Origin: Candidatus Soleaferrea massiliensis AP7
GTDB lineage: Bacteria; Bacillota; Clostridia; Oscillospirales; Ruminococcaceae
Assembly (NCBI RefSeq): GCF_000820765.1
Contig: NZ_CCYH01000038.1
Location: 62,001-126,000, forward strand
Direction of reading: 5' to 3'
Length of the DNA stretch: 64,000 bases
In this document: piece by piece, positions 35,101 to 44,412 of the stretch
How the letters are laid out: each line of letters starts with the position of its first letter
Position numbering within the stretch: the stretch's first letter is position 1
Position numbers and translations under genes: made by a program
The notes under the pieces: model-generated
Databases searched by the model: none
What the model was told of the DNA's origin: nothing
What the model saw: only the letters and a program-made list of their open reading frames with translations

Positions 35101-38100
35101 GTCGGTACTTCTGACATGCAGCACCACCTCACAGCTGTTGTTGAGATCCGCCTTGACCGTGATATCCCGGCTGAAATCCTGCTGAAGCTGCGCCTGAGCG
35201 GGATTTTCAATATCAAAGTCAAACAGCAGCTCCCGCTGTGTTTCCTCTCCATCGCATTCGACCCAGTACTCGACCTGTTTGATACCGGAATAAGGGGCTT
35301 CCTCATGGACCGAAACGCCGACTGTGACATCGCCGCTGTAAACGCCGTTCTCATTCGGTTCGCCGGGATGAAGGGTGATGATACTCGGCTGCTTGTCCAC
35401 AATATAGCCGTTCGAGCTGACATAGGTGTAGTTGCCCGCGTAGTCGGTGATCTTCAGATAGACGACAAACTGTTCGTCCTGTTCCACCCGGAACGGTTCA
35501 AACGGCTCAAATTCCACTTCATCCAGCTGCTGTGCGGTCATGGCAAGCGGATTGTCCGTCTTGTAGTATTCCAGTATAACCGGGCTTGTTTCATCCTCCC
35601 CTGCCGCATAGGATACATCGTATCCGTCACTGCTGTACAAGCCGAAGGTCAGCACCTCAAGCAGCTGGTCCCAGATCCTTTCGCTGATTTCAATCACACC
35701 GCCGGACGGCGCCGTCCGGTCAACAGCGAAGTAAAAGGGCGTGTCGCCGCTGTCCGCCTGAATCTTGGCGGGTGAATGGCCGGCTTTATCGGTATAGGAA
35801 ATGGACCAGGTGTAATTGGCGTCCTGAAGAAAGCGCACCTGCACAGTGTGAATATCGCCTTCGGTTGTCCAGTCGCCGATCATGGCATCCAGATCCAGCG
35901 CAACCGGCGCGCCCTCGGCATCCACCGCCGTGATGTCGATTCCCTGCGTCGCCTTCTGCGCATCAAAGACCGATTCCCGGTTCGTCACGGTGACGACTGC
36001 GGTTCTTTCCAGCGCATAGTAACCCTTATCGCCAACCACAGTGACGGCTTCATCCTCAAAATCCACCGACACCGATGGTGGTACGGCGCTGATGGAGAGG
36101 ACCGCCGATTCTTCGGATACATTGCCCGCATTGTCGGTAGCCGTCACTGTGACACAGACCTGATCGCCGTCGTTTTCCTCAGAATCGACGGTGACCGCAC
36201 CGCTCCAAACATGTTCGAGCTCTTGGAAGGTGGGATTCTTTTTATCAAAGGTATAGAGGGTCTCTGTACTGGTAACACGGCCGTCACAGGTAATCTGGCA
36301 GTCAATCCGGCGGATACCGGAATACGGCTGCGCATCATTCACCTCGATTTCCATGTTGACGTCGTCGCCGTAGAAGCCGTGTTCGTTCGGTTCATCGTAC
36401 CTCAAATCGATCTTGCTCGCCGTCATATCCACAATCACGCCGTCCGTACTCACATACCGCGTGTTGCCGGCGTTGTCGCTCACCCTGGCATAGATGACAA
36501 ACAGCTCGTCCGTATCCATCGTATACGGCTGGGTTTGAAACCGCCCCTCCTGATACAGCTCTTCAAGCCGTTCCCAGGTGAGAACCGCCGTTTCATTCGA
36601 TTTGCAGTACGCCACCTCGTTGACGCCGCTGAGGGTGTCGTCCGCCTTTGCCGTCACAGTGACCGGATGGTTTTTCCAGATGCCGAAGGTGAGCGTTTCT
36701 ATCACCTGATCCCAGAAATCGGCCTCCAGCGAAAGGCTCGCCGTCGGCTCGGTCCGATCTATGCAGAACGCGAACGCATCGTCGCCGGACACATCCGGCT
36801 CAGGATTGGACAGGCCGGCCTTATTCTCATAGGCGACTGACCAATCATAATACGCCTCGGCATAGAAGCGGACAACCGCCCGGTGCTCATCGCCGTCAGA
36901 AGTCCATTTCCCAATCATCGACGCGAGGTTCAGTTCGACCGGCCGCCCCTTCTGATCCCGCGCGGCAATGCGGACGCTTCCTGTCGCGGCGGCTTCATCG
37001 AAGGTCGACGCGCGGTCCCTGATGGTGACGACAGCCTCTCTCGGCACACCGTAGCAGCCGTCTGCATATGCCTGCCGTTCCTGCGTGATGCTGACGCTCA
37101 CCTGCGGCTTTGACGAATTGATCTTCAGTGTGAGCGGGTCCGTTTCGTTGCTGACCACATTTCCGGCGAAATCCTTTGCTTCAACATACACCGTGACATG
37201 ATCGCTGTTGTTTTTGTCCTTGTCTACAACGATCTCTCTGCCAACAGCCTGTTCCTTCCCGCCGGACTCTGAGCTGTAAAGCTTTCCCTCCTGTGTGATC
37301 TCACCATCCTCGCCGCTGGTTACGCGGTATTGGATGGATTTGATGCCGGAATACGGCGCCTGATCCTCCGCGCGCACCGAAACTGTGACATTTCCGTTAT
37401 AATAGCCATGCTGATTGGCCTTCGGCGCATCGACGGCCAGCTTTGGCGCTTGGGTGTCGACGGCCAGCTTGAGCTTCACATCGATCCGGGTCGGATCACG
37501 ATAACCCATAAGCCCTTTGCTGAGCGTGATGCTGTCGATTTCCGTTGTAGCGTCCCTTACAATGAGCTTTTTCTGAACATCCATGCCGTTCAGCTTGATG
37601 AAGGCGTACGCCCCGCTTGGCGCAATGGTGATCTGCGTTCCGGCGGGAAGGACAACCACATGCGTGTCTCCTTCGGTATATCTGCGAAGGATTTCCTTGT
37701 CAAACGAAATGGTATACTTGTCACTTGTCAGCGGATCTGAACCCGGATCCGAAACCGGGATCTTCTTAAAAACGGCATGAACCTTTGTATCCGAAGTGAC
37801 TTTGGGAAGCTTGTATGTATAGGTGTTGTTCCGGCTGGCATCCTCCGCCGCGTCTTCTATGACGTTGTTTCCGTCCAGAAGCAGGGATTCCAGATAAAAG
37901 CCGTCCTTCTGTGCAATTTCGAGGACCGGCTCGGACCCATATTCAGCCAGGAATGTCCCGGCATCCTGCCCGCCGGGATACGCTATACCGCCTTCCCCCT
38001 CCTGAGATACCGCAACCTGATAACGGTTGAGGGCAAAGGTGACGACGAATTCATAGGGCTGGCCGATTTTGAACTCTTTTTCATAGATATAGTCATTTTC

Positions 38101-39174
38101 CTCAAAACCGGTAGGTTTCCCATTTATCCGCACCTCTGATACACGGTAATTGGAATTGGGAACGGCCTTGATATGAAACATCGTCTGATCCTTCAACAGG
38201 ACGCTGCCCGCTTCACAGGCGGGATCGGTGTGCACCTCGCCGTTCTTTCCAACCGTCACGGTAACCTTGTACACCCTGATAAATTCCACCATCACCGTGG
38301 TATCCGTTTCCGCACGGAAACTGCCGGCAAAGATACCGGGCACATCGATAGGCTGTGTCACGCCCCCGATAGAAACGGTCTTGATCTGGTATCCTTCCTC
38401 TGCCCGGACTTCAAGCTTTACGGTCTCATGTTTGTCTATTTTGAGCACATCGGTCTGCGTGTCGTTCATCAAGACCGTTCCGCCTGCATTTTTCTGAAGC
38501 GTCACCGCGGCTTCCTCTTGAAACGCCACCACAACCTCCATATCATCGTCCACCGTATATGTATGTTCATAGGACTCGTATTTTTTGACGGCGGCCGTCT
38601 TGCCGTCGATGGAGAGGGTTTTGATATAACTTCCCGCTTTTGGTGTGATCGAGACTGTCGTTCGGCTCCCCTGACGGATCTGAATTTCGCCGCCGTTTTC
38701 GTAAAGCTCCCCGTCGATCCGAACCTCTCCTCTGCCAGTCTGGGATATCGTCACCTTCTTCTGGACAACCGCGGTCACGGGTACAGTGACGTTGCCGTCG
38801 AATGCGGTGATCTTCTCCTTTGACAGTTCCGCGGTATGGTAGCCGTCCTTCTCAGCAGAACAGGATATCGACACCTCTGACAAAGGCTCAAAAGCAAATC
38901 CGGTCATCTCCTCCACCACCGCTATGCCCTGTGCGTTGGTGACGGCGCTGCCGGTTGCATCCGCCCGTCCTGTACAGGATATCGTATACCGCACCCGCGC
39001 TTGTTCGACGGCCTGACCGGTCGCCTGATCAGTCACAGTGATCGTAAACGCGCGCTGATCCTGTGTATCCTGCGCGAACGCCGTTGCCGGCAGCATACCG
39101 AAAAGCATGACTATAGACAGCAGCACTGCCAGAACCCTCTTTCCAGTTCGTACCCTCAACATTCTCCCCATCAT
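32200..39174 (-). CDS. giant membrane-anchored Ig-like repeat surface protein
   Basis: A 2,324-residue protein. The signal peptide (VLAVLLSIVMLFGMLPATAF) is followed by prealbumin-like and InlB-B-like beta domains (to about 500). Then come three copies of a module of about 350 residues, each with three Ig-like domains. One of the three has the motif WDQ-LE-LTFGL and another PYSGI then DNAGN. Shorter Ig-like domains (VTERNFN; IREHNFD; DKAGN) follow. It ends with a membrane helix (SIGGFVLLAGLGVVLAVV) and RKRKH; there is no LPXTG. It is probably an adhesin or stalk. ATG 39,174 has GGAGG 6 nt upstream; the frame open to 39,225 overlaps the preceding gene. Last gene of the pilus/signalling run, 10 nt after the previous stop. 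Confidence 0.88.
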   Translation of the reverse strand: MMGRMLRVRTGKRVLAVLLSIVMLFGMLPATAFAQDTQDQRAFTITVTDQATGQAVEQARVRYTISCTGRADATGSAVTNAQGIAVVEEMTGFAFEPLSEVSISCSAEKDGYHTAELSKEKITAFDGNVTVPVTAVVQKKVTISQTGRGEVRIDGELYENGGEIQIRQGSRTTVSITPKAGSYIKTLSIDGKTAAVKKYESYEHTYTVDDDMEVVVAFQEEAAVTLQKNAGGTVLMNDTQTDVLKIDKHETVKLEVRAEEGYQIKTVSIGGVTQPIDVPGIFAGSFRAETDTTVMVEFIRVYKVTVTVGKNGEVHTDPACEAGSVLLKDQTMFHIKAVPNSNYRVSEVRINGKPTGFEENDYIYEKEFKIGQPYEFVVTFALNRYQVAVSQEGEGGIAYPGGQDAGTFLAEYGSEPVLEIAQKDGFYLESLLLDGNNVIEDAAEDASRNNTYTYKLPKVTSDTKVHAVFKKIPVSDPGSDPLTSDKYTISFDKEILRRYTEGDTHVVVLPAGTQITIAPSGAYAFIKLNGMDVQKKLIVRDATTEIDSITLSKGLMGYRDPTRIDVKLKLAVDTQAPKLAVDAPKANQHGYYNGNVTVSVRAEDQAPYSGIKSIQYRVTSGEDGEITQEGKLYSSESGGKEQAVGREIVVDKDKNNSDHVTVYVEAKDFAGNVVSNETDPLTLKINSSKPQVSVSITQERQAYADGCYGVPREAVVTIRDRASTFDEAAATGSVRIAARDQKGRPVELNLASMIGKWTSDGDEHRAVVRFYAEAYYDWSVAYENKAGLSNPEPDVSGDDAFAFCIDRTEPTASLSLEADFWDQVIETLTFGIWKNHPVTVTAKADDTLSGVNEVAYCKSNETAVLTWERLEELYQEGRFQTQPYTMDTDELFVIYARVSDNAGNTRYVSTDGVIVDMTASKIDLRYDEPNEHGFYGDDVNMEIEVNDAQPYSGIRRIDCQITCDGRVTSTETLYTFDKKNPTFQELEHVWSGAVTVDSEENDGDQVCVTVTATDNAGNVSEESAVLSISAVPPSVSVDFEDEAVTVVGDKGYYALERTAVVTVTNRESVFDAQKATQGIDITAVDAEGAPVALDLDAMIGDWTTEGDIHTVQVRFLQDANYTWSISYTDKAGHSPAKIQADSGDTPFYFAVDRTAPSGGVIEISERIWDQLLEVLTFGLYSSDGYDVSYAAGEDETSPVILEYYKTDNPLAMTAQQLDEVEFEPFEPFRVEQDEQFVVYLKITDYAGNYTYVSSNGYIVDKQPSIITLHPGEPNENGVYSGDVTVGVSVHEEAPYSGIKQVEYWVECDGEETQRELLFDFDIENPAQAQLQQDFSRDITVKADLNNSCEVVLHVRSTDNAGNESYSEEELDIDITPPEITVSYDNNDAHKIVGDRGYFDRQRTATVVITERSHHFSPEDAAGGIRIAAADGNGAQIEIDRDAVISEWKTAEGGSPDEAKHTAVIRYEADANYRFDISYADLAGNQNDGVSYGNSAAPTAFTVDQNRPTGHIKAKAQEGWERRWESLTEPLLFGLFSNRGITITGDANDLTSPLETIQYYKTADTAAKKTSELDAVKEWRDFSSLNIKPNEQFSVYLKLVDYAGNVTYISTDGMIVDNTKPREETIAPEVTIRPPQPVNGIYSRDVKVDIKVTDPVAGNTCSGLKRVRYEVLNMGKTTQSGNLFVFDNPAPGRDQLRESWTGSITVDKTRNNSNDVVIRVFAEDNAGNASQEQTTIKIDTTAPQIDISYDNNNADSGKYFKENRTATIVVTERNFNPKDVRLTITNTDGPVPAISSWSRTAGTGNLDNTKWTATITYAADGDYRFAISYADQAGNVCSGERYRNGTAAPTDFTIDKTVPTIRVAYDNNAVQNGSYYNAARTATVTIREHNFDESRINIELTAVNDGADAARPSVSGWRESGDDHIATITYAGDALYTFDISYTDKAGNRAADFERQSFYVDRTAPELSISGVEDRSANKGDVIPVVSYTDTNFDVNEVRITLKGAGRGEVELDGSYAAVQNGQTFTFRNFVKEKYVDDIYTLEASLTDRAGNTTTKQVVFSVNRFGSTYALMTEKLNGSFTRAPVDVVVTETNPNELVNIRITLFKNDKTLVLREGEQYRIDVEGGNDSWYKYTYTIFKSNFEDDGVYRLSIHSEDAAGNVAENTLETKDKEISFGIDKTPPNLVVANLEDGVTYPVESLSVLLSAQDNLKLDSVAVYLDGEENRTWSSGDIETMEAQKEDFIFEIPGNSTKAHAVRVVSMDAAGNETVAEIWNFYVTTNLWVRYFNNKALFFGSIGGFVLLAGLGVVLAVVRKRKHADGQDRIS

Positions 39175-39184
39175 TACACACCTC

Positions 39185-39736
39185 CTATGTTTTTTCTTGA
39201 TCCGTTTCATCTTCATCTCTGTCAAAAATCAAATGCTCCGCCCTCAGCGAACGGTAATATCCGCCGTCCAGTATACAATGCCACTGCACTGACAGATACA
39301 GCAGGGTCAATGCGGTCATGACCAGAATCCTCGAGCCGGGAAAACAGGCCGCAAACAGAACCAACAGGCACGCCGAAACGATCATGACGGTATCCGTGGC
39401 CGCGGCCTCAGGATTCGAAAAGAAAGAGCGCCATCCAATTACTTGATGACAGGCCTTCTCTCCATCGGGCTGTGAGACCCTTTTTCCGCGGCGAACGCCG
39501 TGCCAGAAAAGTGCCTGACTGCTCAGCAAGCTGATCCAGAACAGCGCCGCTGTCAGATAAGCCGCCGCTTTCTCCGCGCTTCCCCCGCGGATATTCGTCC
39601 ACGGGATCAAAAAAAGCAGCACAGCGGATATCAAAGACAGGAGCAGAGTGCCGCAGAGTGGACGCAGCTGCTGAAACGGCCGTTCTTCCGTTCCCGTTTT
39701 TTCACGATGTGTTTTAATTATTTTGGCGCGCCGCAT
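39185..39736 (-). CDS. four-helix membrane protein, unknown function
   Basis: 183 residues with hydrophobic segments at about 27-46, 58-78, 113-131 and 135-150, a basic N-terminus and an acidic C-terminus (FDRDEDETDQEKT). I recognise no family. It sits between the 159-residue membrane protein and the giant surface protein in a tight operon, so it may help in export or anchoring of the latter; that is only context. Confidence 0.7.
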   Translation of the reverse strand: MRRAKIIKTHREKTGTEERPFQQLRPLCGTLLLSLISAVLLFLIPWTNIRGGSAEKAAAYLTAALFWISLLSSQALFWHGVRRGKRVSQPDGEKACHQVIGWRSFFSNPEAAATDTVMIVSACLLVLFAACFPGSRILVMTALTLLYLSVQWHCILDGGYYRSLRAEHLIFDRDEDETDQEKT

Positions 39737-39747
39737 CGCATCACTTC

Positions 39748-40227
39748 CTATTCAATGATTTCGTCGCTCTCGTAATACGTGATCTCCGTCTCCACACGCC
39801 AATCCGCTCCAGCTTCCTCTGCGGCAAGAACCGTGGTTTGGGATGCCTGTGCCGGCTCGGTATCCAAGGGCTGATTGGGCCGGCGGGGCACTTCACAGCC
39901 GTCCGCACGCAGGGCCGGCCCAAGCCGGGCGGTCGGTGCGCCTCCCACCGCCGAAGGCCGGTCTTTGGCAATGCGCCCGGACGGCGTAATCCTGTCGGTC
40001 AGCTTGCCGCGCGCGATGTTGACTTCGCTCGGCTTGTACGTTTTGTCCCCCGTCTGCGCATTCTGCCGGCGGATACGTGCAATCGCCCTTTTTGCATTGG
40101 CCCCGCTGATATCCCCTATCAGCTTTGGCACATCGAAAAGGAAAAACAGTGCGGCCGCACAGAGAAAGCAGATCCCGCACAGGATCCATGCGGCGACGGA
40201 CAGGTTCTGCAGCAGCTCCACCGTCAT
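39748..40227 (-). CDS. single-pass membrane protein with a long cytoplasmic-type tail
   Basis: 159 residues: one membrane helix (about 11-30, AAWILCGICFLCAAALFFLF) followed by a basic hydrophilic domain (NAKRAIARIRRQNAQTGDKT) and a Pro/Ala-rich, then acidic, end (ITYYESDEIIE). The frame is open far upstream inside the kinase gene, but ATG 40,227 has AAGGAGG 10 nt before it and begins 1 nt after the kinase stop. The Thr-rich linker makes it a possible target of the kinase and FHA pair. Family unknown. Confidence 0.7.
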   Translation of the reverse strand: MTVELLQNLSVAAWILCGICFLCAAALFFLFDVPKLIGDISGANAKRAIARIRRQNAQTGDKTYKPSEVNIARGKLTDRITPSGRIAKDRPSAVGGAPTARLGPALRADGCEVPRRPNQPLDTEPAQASQTTVLAAEEAGADWRVETEITYYESDEIIE

Positions 40228-40228
40228 A

Positions 40229-41932
40229 TCAGCCAACCTCCTTATCCGTACTGTAAACCGTGTCGATGGCGTCCCTCGTATCATCCAGCAGTGACAGGAT
40301 GCTCCGCTTCTTTTCCTCCGTCTTGTCGGTGGTGGTTTCGATTGTCCGGATGACCTTGGACACCTGCCGGTACATGGCGTCCATCTCCTCCCTGGAAACG
40401 CCGTCAATCTTCAGCTTTGCGGCGTACTGCTGCAGGGAGCTGCGCGCGAGCTCCAACAGCTCCAGCCGAACAATTTCGCTCTCGTCCTCCCGTTGGGCAA
40501 CCGCATCCATCAGTTCCGCCAGATTGTCAAAAAAAGGCCTGTACTGGCCTTTATCGCTCGCTTCGACCGTGTTGATGGAGATATCCCGGTAAAAGGCGCC
40601 GACATTCGCATATACCCTCGCCATATTCAGGTTTTCGTCGCCGGCCGGTGCATGCGCGATCGTATCCTCAAACCACTCCACTGCACTTTTCATCCTGGTG
40701 ATCTGGTTGTCGTTGGCATCGCCGTATTCGTAGTAGTACCAGAACAGCTTGCCGGTTTCAAAACAAACCTTCGCATATCCCGCAGGATCTGCCAGGAGCT
40801 GTGCCTTGTGGTTCTTAATCTGCTTGACCAGGATTTTAGCCTCCTCCACCGATAAAGCTGAATCGTCCTCCTTAAAAAGCTGGATCAGACCCAGATAGGC
40901 ATCCGTCTCCGAAGCTTTGTCTGGAATGGCAATGCACTCCTGATAGATCCGGCTTTTGTCATCGTAGTCCACTGTCTTCGCCGCTTCGTCAAGCTTATCC
41001 TGATAGATGTCGGTCGCCATCTGAGCGGCTGAAACCTGCAGCACTGCGCCGCCGGCGGCAAACAGAACCGAGCAGGCGGCCGCCGTGAAGAATATGCCAA
41101 GCTTCTTTTTCTGTTTTCTTCTGTACCGGTCGTCGATCTCCTCGTAATGCTCCAGCGCATACATAAGCTCCGCGCAGGACTGGTACCGGTCGTCCGGATT
41201 TCTCTGCGTGCATCTTTCTATGATCCTTTCCAGTCCGGTGGAAAGCCCCGGATTGATCTGCCGGATCGGCTTGATCTCATAGGGCGGCTCGCTGGGATTA
41301 CATCCCGTCACCAGATGGTAGAGGGTGGCGCCCAGGCAGTAGATATCCGTCCGCGCGTCGGTCTGTCCCATGCCGCCGAACTGCTCGGGCGCGGCATAGC
41401 CGACCGTTCCCAGGCAGATCGTATCGGCCAGGTTTTTTTCCTTAAACTCGCGGGCGGTTCCAAAGTCGATCAAGGTCAGATTGCCGTCCGGCTTGAGCAT
41501 CACATTGGCGGGCTTCATATCCCGGTAGATGATGGCCGGTGTCCGCGTATGCAGATAGGCCAGAACATCACAGAGCTGCTTTGCCCACCCGATGACAAGC
41601 TCCTGCGGCTGGGCGCCATACTCCGCAAGGGTCTTGGACAACGGATTGCCTTCTATATAATCCATCACAATCAGCAGGGTCGATTCGTCCTCTATGACAT
41701 CGATGATGCTGGGCAGGTTGGGATGCTTGAGCCTGATGAGCATCTCCGTCTCGACAATCAGCCCTTCCCGGACAGCTTCAAAATTCAGCACGCCGTCTTT
41801 GCGCACCTCCTTGATCGCCCACGTTTTATTCGCTTTTTCGTTGATGGCCATATACACCACGCTCATGCCGCCGCGCCCCACCTCGCTCAAAACGCGGTAT
41901 TTGCCGTCAACCAAGGTTCCTATTTTGAGCAT
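40229..41932 (-). CDS. membrane Ser/Thr protein kinase (PknB-like)
   Basis: A Hanks-type kinase of 567 residues. Glycine loop GRGGMSVVY (19-27), ATP lysine 41 (AIKEV), catalytic YRDMKPANV (Asp 138, Asn 143) and LIDFG (156-158) are all intact, so it should be active. A membrane helix at about 290-312 follows a basic juxtamembrane part. The exterior or distal 250 residues are helical and unlike PASTA domains. It is followed at 1 nt by the small membrane protein and preceded by the PP2C phosphatase at 12 nt. With the FHA protein it forms a phosphorylation circuit tied to the pilus operon. Confidence 0.94.
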   Translation of the reverse strand: MLKIGTLVDGKYRVLSEVGRGGMSVVYMAINEKANKTWAIKEVRKDGVLNFEAVREGLIVETEMLIRLKHPNLPSIIDVIEDESTLLIVMDYIEGNPLSKTLAEYGAQPQELVIGWAKQLCDVLAYLHTRTPAIIYRDMKPANVMLKPDGNLTLIDFGTAREFKEKNLADTICLGTVGYAAPEQFGGMGQTDARTDIYCLGATLYHLVTGCNPSEPPYEIKPIRQINPGLSTGLERIIERCTQRNPDDRYQSCAELMYALEHYEEIDDRYRRKQKKKLGIFFTAAACSVLFAAGGAVLQVSAAQMATDIYQDKLDEAAKTVDYDDKSRIYQECIAIPDKASETDAYLGLIQLFKEDDSALSVEEAKILVKQIKNHKAQLLADPAGYAKVCFETGKLFWYYYEYGDANDNQITRMKSAVEWFEDTIAHAPAGDENLNMARVYANVGAFYRDISINTVEASDKGQYRPFFDNLAELMDAVAQREDESEIVRLELLELARSSLQQYAAKLKIDGVSREEMDAMYRQVSKVIRTIETTTDKTEEKKRSILSLLDDTRDAIDTVYSTDKEVG

Positions 41933-41944
41933 AATGTCCTCCCC

Positions 41945-42712
41945 TCAATATGTCCTGATTGTGACGACCGAAATATTGTCCCGCTCCTGCCGCTGTTTGT
42001 TCAATTCGATCAGCGACCGCTCCTTCTCCCGCATCGTCTGCGTGTCGGTCATGTTTTCGGGGCTGAACGCGGCGTGGATCTCCTGCGCGGATATTTTGTG
42101 GCGGAAGCCGTCGCTGCAGAGCATGTACACAGCATCCCCGCAGCTGCCGCCCGAAAACCAATCAGGGAATACCGCATCGGAAGCACCGACACACTGCAGC
42201 AGGACATTTCTGCGCGCGTCGGTTTCGGCCTGCTCCTCGGTCAGAGTCCCGCAGGCAACCTCATGCGCGACAACCGTCTGATCCCTTGTCAGCAGGCGTA
42301 TGGACTCTTTGATCTCATACGCTCTGGTATCGCCGACATGGATGATGCGGCAGCGGTCCGGCGAAAGCAGCATCGCTGTCACAGTTGTGCCCAGACGGAT
42401 GCCCGACCTGATTCCATATGCTCTGATCTTTTCGCTGCATTCCCGGATGATGGATTCCCAATCGGCCCGAACATCCTCATCGGTCAGCCCGGCCCGGCAA
42501 AGCTCCTGCAGCCTCGGGCCGGACCACTTCATAAAGGCATGGACGACGCTTGAGCTTGCCACCTCTCCCTTTTGCAGGCCGCCCATGCCGTCGCAGAGAA
42601 CCGCAAAAGCGAGCTTCCCTGCGTTTGTCGAGATCACTTTAGCACTCAGGCTGTCCTGGTTGCTGCTTTTTACAATACCGATGTCGGTGCTGGCCGAAAT
42701 GAGATAGTTCAA
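41945..42712 (-). CDS. PP2C-family protein phosphatase
   Basis: A metal-dependent Ser/Thr phosphatase of about 255 residues that should reverse the neighbouring kinase. Motifs in order: SSTDIG-like start with NQDS (Asp 20), LCDGMGGLQKGEVAS (Asp 41, Gly 42), RIIHVGDTRAYEI, LLTRDQTVVAHEV and ERDNISVVTI. I use the TTG at 42,712 because GAGGA lies 7 nt upstream and it is beyond the FHA stop; the frame extends to 42,790 but that would overlap the FHA gene and gives a non-conserved N-terminus. Confidence 0.93.
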   Translation of the reverse strand: MNYLISASTDIGIVKSSNQDSLSAKVISTNAGKLAFAVLCDGMGGLQKGEVASSSVVHAFMKWSGPRLQELCRAGLTDEDVRADWESIIRECSEKIRAYGIRSGIRLGTTVTAMLLSPDRCRIIHVGDTRAYEIKESIRLLTRDQTVVAHEVACGTLTEEQAETDARRNVLLQCVGASDAVFPDWFSGGSCGDAVYMLCSDGFRHKISAQEIHAAFSPENMTDTQTMREKERSLIELNKQRQERDNISVVTIRTY

Positions 42713-42761
42713 TGCTGCTTCCTCACTTTCGATTTTGCTGCAGGGCCGGACGCGGCCGCTG

Positions 42762-44393
42762 TCAATACTCGTGAAATTCGAAGTCCTCATTGGCAAAACG
42801 GATTCTCATGCCGTGGCGGATTTCTTTTTCCATATTGCTCGGTATCATCTCGCCGTTCACATAGGTGTGATTGGTGGAATTGGTATCCACAATGTAAAAC
42901 CTGCCCTCCCGTGTGACGATGTTTGCATGGCTGCGGCTGATGGCCGTATTGTTGCTGATGAAATAGTCCACATAGCTTCTCTCCTTGCCGATACGGAATA
43001 CAGGTTTATTCAAAGGAATGCGTTCACTGTTTTTTAAGCAGATCAGATAAGGCGTCCTGTTCTCGTCAGGCTGCTGGTATGACAACAGCACCGTTGTTTC
43101 ACCCGTATTGCCGCCAAGCACCACCGTTTCACCGAAATCGGCCGCAGACTGCGCGGCCGCCCAGTTCACCTGCGTTTCAGCGGGATTCTGAGGCTGTGGG
43201 CTAAAGGAAGCCTGCCGTGTATCGGATGAATTGTCATGTTTCCGCGGGGAAGCTGCCGCATTCGGCTGCATGGACGCTTTCTTCTGAGCCGGAGAGCCGG
43301 GCTGTATGGGGGAACTGGGAACCGCATAGCCCACCGGCTGCCCACCGGCACTCGGAACCGCATAGCCAGCCGCCTGCACCGGCTTCTTCTGTGCCGCGCT
43401 GCCGGCCGCCTGCGGCGCTGCCATCGGTGTTTTGGAACCATTCCTGGCAGCGGGCGCCGGGCATTTCTTCCCGTTTGATTTCCGCTGCTGCTTCTGCGCT
43501 TTGTAGGCGGCCGCGTTTTCCTTGTTGTAATGCTGCATCAGATAGAGCCAGGACATCCCCTTTTCCGGTTCCTCCGCTTCCTGTTTCGGCTCAGCGGTTT
43601 TATTCAGGGAAATCGGGTGTGCCTGCGGATTTTGACGCGGAGGAGCCTGATGCGGCTGCACCGCCGCCCTGGGCTGCTGTGGAGATTTTCCCTGCATAGG
43701 CTGCACCGGCTGCTGGAACTGCTGAACCGCCGGATACACCGCACCCTGCGGCATATCTGTCCCGTCCGGGCCTGAAAAATGCTGTGCCGCAGGCCGCCGG
43801 GATGACGCTGCCTGCTGAAACGCGCGGCGATCGTCCGCCGTGCTTTCAATCTCATCCAGCACCCGTTTAAATTCCGTGATGGAAAATGCAGGCGTACTGT
43901 TCAGATGGTTGAATATCTTCGCTATGTAATCGTTGTTCGCCGCCTGGTCGAACTGCGCGGAAAAGATGATTTCCTTGATAAAGCTTTTGAGATCCGGGAC
44001 ATCCTTTGATTCGCCGACCAGCGGCAGGCAGATCAGACAGGTCTCCCCGGAGGATACGTCGACGAAGATCCTGTCCAGATCAAAGACCAAAGAGCATGCG
44101 TCGATCATGTATTCCTCCGCAGACAGCACCGCTGAAACGATGCCGGACAGTACGCCGAGCAGATGCCGCCGCCTCACCGTCCCGGAAATGAGCTGCCGCA
44201 CTGAGATTTTTGCCGTGACATTGTATTTCATGAACCGGTCCGTATCCTGCTGTACAAAGACGGCGGATGCAAAATGGGCGATGGTGTTGTTGGTGAGCAT
44301 TCCAAGCGTAAACGAATCCAGCCGGTCCGATTCCCCGATTTGATAGACTAGAAAGCTGCTGCTTCCCCGATTCTCAAAATAAAAGTCCTTCAT
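42762..44393 (-). CDS. FHA-domain protein with an N-terminal DUF6382-like domain
   Basis: 543 residues. The N-terminal 200 (MKDFYFENRGSSSFLVYQIG) resemble the DUF6382 domain often paired with FHA. A long Pro/Gln/Ala-rich low-complexity linker runs from about 225 to 430 (PQQPRAAVQPHQAPPRQNPQ). The C-terminal FHA domain binds phosphothreonine: FRIGKERSYVDYFISNNTAI, then SRSHANIV and STNHTYVNG. ATG 44,393 has GAGAGGGG upstream; the frame further upstream lies within the TadE-like gene. It probably reads the phosphorylation state set by the kinase. Confidence 0.9.
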   Translation of the reverse strand: MKDFYFENRGSSSFLVYQIGESDRLDSFTLGMLTNNTIAHFASAVFVQQDTDRFMKYNVTAKISVRQLISGTVRRRHLLGVLSGIVSAVLSAEEYMIDACSLVFDLDRIFVDVSSGETCLICLPLVGESKDVPDLKSFIKEIIFSAQFDQAANNDYIAKIFNHLNSTPAFSITEFKRVLDEIESTADDRRAFQQAASSRRPAAQHFSGPDGTDMPQGAVYPAVQQFQQPVQPMQGKSPQQPRAAVQPHQAPPRQNPQAHPISLNKTAEPKQEAEEPEKGMSWLYLMQHYNKENAAAYKAQKQQRKSNGKKCPAPAARNGSKTPMAAPQAAGSAAQKKPVQAAGYAVPSAGGQPVGYAVPSSPIQPGSPAQKKASMQPNAAASPRKHDNSSDTRQASFSPQPQNPAETQVNWAAAQSAADFGETVVLGGNTGETTVLLSYQQPDENRTPYLICLKNSERIPLNKPVFRIGKERSYVDYFISNNTAISRSHANIVTREGRFYIVDTNSTNHTYVNGEMIPSNMEKEIRHGMRIRFANEDFEFHEY

Positions 44394-44412
44394 TGGTCTT
44401 CCCCTCTCAGCG

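Noticed and set aside
34645..36840. Two long plus-strand frames opposite the giant surface protein
   Set aside because: Shadow frames; the minus strand has a signal peptide, Ig-like repeats and a membrane anchor.
41147..42553. Plus-strand open frame of 468 codons
   Set aside because: Antisense to the kinase and phosphatase genes, both with complete catalytic motifs.
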